NCBI GenBank assembly: GCA_027493935.1
Contig: JAOSJV010000011.1
Coordinates: 466,589 to 530,588 of the forward strand
Direction: 5' to 3'
Source of the DNA: Burkholderiales bacterium
GTDB taxonomy: Bacteria > Pseudomonadota > Gammaproteobacteria > Burkholderiales > SG8-39
DNA length: 64,000 nucleotides
Below the pieces are notes generated by a model. The model searched no databases, was not told where the DNA came from, and saw only the letters and a list, made by a program, of their open reading frames with translations. Of this stretch, positions 62,482 to 64,000 are shown in pieces (position 1 is the first letter of the stretch; each line of letters begins with the position of its first letter). The translations under genes and the position numbers were made by a program.

Positions 62482-64000
62482 ATGGAGCGACCGGCCGACC
62501 GGATGCAAGCCCAGGGTCTCTACGACCCCGCCTACGAGCACGACGCCTGCGGCGTCGGCTTCATCGCGCACATCAAGGGCCGGAAGAGCCATGCGATCGT
62601 CGAGCAGGGGTTGCAGATCCTCAAGAACCTCACGCACCGGGGCGCGGTCGGGGCCGATCCGCGCGCGAGCGACGGTGCGGGCATCCTGATCCAGATCCCG
62701 GACCGGCTCCTGCGCGAGGAGATGGCCAAGCAGGGCGTCGCACTTCCGCCGGCCGGGCAATACGGCGTCGGCATGGTATTCCTGCCGCAGGAGCCCGCAT
62801 CCCGAATCGCATGCGAGTACGAGATCGAGCGCGCGATCAAGGACGAGGGCCAGGTGCTGCTTGGCTGGCGCGACGTGCCGCGCGACCCCACCGTGCTCGG
62901 CGAGTCGGTCAAGGCGATCGAGCCGGTCATCCGCCAGGTGTTCATCGGCCGTGGCGGCGGCGTGCGCGTCACCGATGCGCTCGAGCGCAAGCTCTACATC
63001 ATCCGCCGGGCGGCCGGACAGGCCATCCAGGCGCTCAAACTCAAGCACGGCAAGGAGTACTACGTCCCCTCGATGTCGGCGCGCACCCTCGTCTACAAGG
63101 GCATGCTGATGGCGCACGACATGTCGGACTACTTCCTCGACCTCAGGGACGCGCGCGTCACCTCGGCGCTCGCCCTCGTCCACCAGCGCTTCTCGACCAA
63201 CACGTTCCCCACCTGGGAGCTCGCGCACCCGTTCCGGCTGATTGCGCACAACGGAGAGATCAACACGCTGCGCGGCAACGTGAACTGGATCCGCGCGCGC
63301 CAGGGCGCGATCTCCTCGCCGGTGCTCGGCAAGGACCTCGACAAGGTCTGGCCGCTGATCTATCCGGGACAGTCCGACTCGGCGTCATTCGACAACGCGC
63401 TCGAGCTGCTCGTGATGGCCGGCTACTCGCTCGCCCACGCGATGATGATGCTGATTCCCGAGGCGTGGGAGGGCCACGCGCTGATGGACGAACGGCGGCG
63501 CGCCTTCTACGAGTATCACGCTGCGATGATGGAGCCGTGGGACGGCCCGGCGGCGATCGCGTTCACCGACGGCCGCCAGATCGGCGCGACGCTCGACCGC
63601 AACGGCTTGCGGCCGGCGCGCTACCTCGTCACCGACGACGGCCTCGTCGTCATGGCCTCCGAGACCGGCGTGCTGCCGATCGCCGAGGAGCGCATCGTCA
63701 AAAAGTGGCGGCTGCAGCCAGGCAAGATGTTCCTGGTCGATCTCGAGGCCGGCCGCATCATCGACGACAAGGAGCTCAAGGACTCGCTTGCCGCGGCGCG
63801 GCCGTACCGCGACTGGGTCGACCGCATCCGCATCAAGCTCGACGACCTGCCTGAGCCGAAGGAGCTCAGGGCGCACTCGCCCGACACCGTGCTCGACCGA
63901 CAGCAGGCCTTCGCCTACACGCAGGAGGACCTCAAGTTCATCCTCGCGCCTATGGCGAGCAACGGCGAGGAGCCGGTCGGCTCGATGGGCAACGACTCGC
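62482..64000 (+). CDS. gltB: Glutamate synthase (NADPH) large subunit, 5' part (runs off window)
   Basis: Ammonia assimilation: glutamine plus 2-oxoglutarate to two glutamates. The first 506 codons are present. A short propeptide ends before the N-terminal nucleophile Cys in YEHDACGVGFIAHIKGRKSH (class II amidotransferase). Amidotransferase landmarks follow: NLTHRGAVGADPRASDGAGI, VHQRFSTNTFPTWELAHPFR, LIAHNGEINTLRGNVNWIRA and DRNGLRPARYLVTDDGLVVM. ATG 62482 (MERPADRMQAQGLYDPAYEH) is preferred; an in-frame ATG at 62503 is possible. No frameshift in the visible part. Placement after aroB matches other Betaproteobacteria. Confidence 0.96.
   Translation, partial: MERPADRMQAQGLYDPAYEHDACGVGFIAHIKGRKSHAIVEQGLQILKNLTHRGAVGADPRASDGAGILIQIPDRLLREEMAKQGVALPPAGQYGVGMVFLPQEPASRIACEYEIERAIKDEGQVLLGWRDVPRDPTVLGESVKAIEPVIRQVFIGRGGGVRVTDALERKLYIIRRAAGQAIQALKLKHGKEYYVPSMSARTLVYKGMLMAHDMSDYFLDLRDARVTSALALVHQRFSTNTFPTWELAHPFRLIAHNGEINTLRGNVNWIRARQGAISSPVLGKDLDKVWPLIYPGQSDSASFDNALELLVMAGYSLAHAMMMLIPEAWEGHALMDERRRAFYEYHAAMMEPWDGPAAIAFTDGRQIGATLDRNGLRPARYLVTDDGLVVMASETGVLPIAEERIVKKWRLQPGKMFLVDLEAGRIIDDKELKDSLAAARPYRDWVDRIRIKLDDLPEPKELRAHSPDTVLDRQQAFAYTQEDLKFILAPMASNGEEPVGSMGNDS

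Overview
This window looks like a piece of a high-GC betaproteobacterial chromosome (Burkholderiales, Rhodocyclales or Nitrosomonadales type; I cannot name the genus). The evidence is the gene order: atpAGDC, the cytochrome c4 - engB - hemB block near dsbD and cutA, lptM - lysA beside mrcA, and pilMNOPQ - aroK - aroB - gltB. All of these are familiar in Betaproteobacteria and Gammaproteobacteria. No tRNA, rRNA, CRISPR array, transposase, integrase or phage gene was seen. The window is ordinary core and near-core chromosome, not a mobile island.

Layout. 1-3495: 3' part of the F1Fo ATP synthase operon (end of atpA, atpG, atpD, atpC). 3.8-6.7 kb: glpD, a DsbA-like isomerase and a HAD phosphatase. 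7.0-12.1 kb: a two-partner secretion locus (TpsA exoprotein, TpsB outer-membrane transporter, periplasmic prolyl isomerase). 12.2-19.2 kb: acyl-CoA and C2 metabolism (hotdog thioesterase, malonyl-CoA synthetase, serine-glyoxylate aminotransferase), a FrnE-like oxidoreductase, a shortened FAD/Fe-S oxidase and a TauE/SafE exporter. 19.2-25.6 kb: ydcH-like gene, lgt, ilvD, a BON-LysM protein and a DUF255 thioredoxin-fold protein. 25.7-31.2 kb: a small cytochrome c and a complete livKHMGF ABC importer. 31.3-41.7 kb: a ferredoxin-type reductase, a nucleoside-diphosphate-sugar epimerase-like protein, cutA, dsbD, a quinone oxidoreductase, a VOC protein, a DUF3108 protein, hemB, a candidate small RNA, engB and cytochrome c4. 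41.7-46.6 kb: a flavin disulfide reductase, a small lipoprotein, an ECF sigma/anti-sigma pair and the MsrPQ periplasmic methionine-sulfoxide repair system. 46.5-51.3 kb: an RND efflux pump and its adaptor. 51.4-55.2 kb: lysA, a 41-residue lptM and mrcA. 55.5-64.0 kb: the type IV pilus assembly operon pilMNOPQ, then aroK, aroB and the 5' part of gltB.

A striking property of the sequence is its quality. About 22 single-base frameshifts interrupt about 20 genes, most of them in G or C runs, and each is repaired by adding or removing one base to restore a standard family sequence. Essential genes are hit (atpA, lgt, ilvD, mrcA, aroK, aroB), so these are almost certainly sequencing errors (long-read homopolymer type), not pseudogenes. 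I annotate each such gene as one CDS and give the break point.

The most interesting non-coding signal is at about 40010-40180, antisense to and overlapping the end of engB. It is a run of five hairpins, one with an anti-Shine-Dalgarno CUCCUCCC loop, ending in a strong intrinsic terminator. It sits where Spot 42 (spf) and ErsA sit next to engB in other proteobacteria. Other points for a second look are a 73-bp tandem triplication of the lgt start region that creates 19-codon upstream ORFs, and a D-lactate/glycolate-oxidase-like protein with three in-frame internal deletions.
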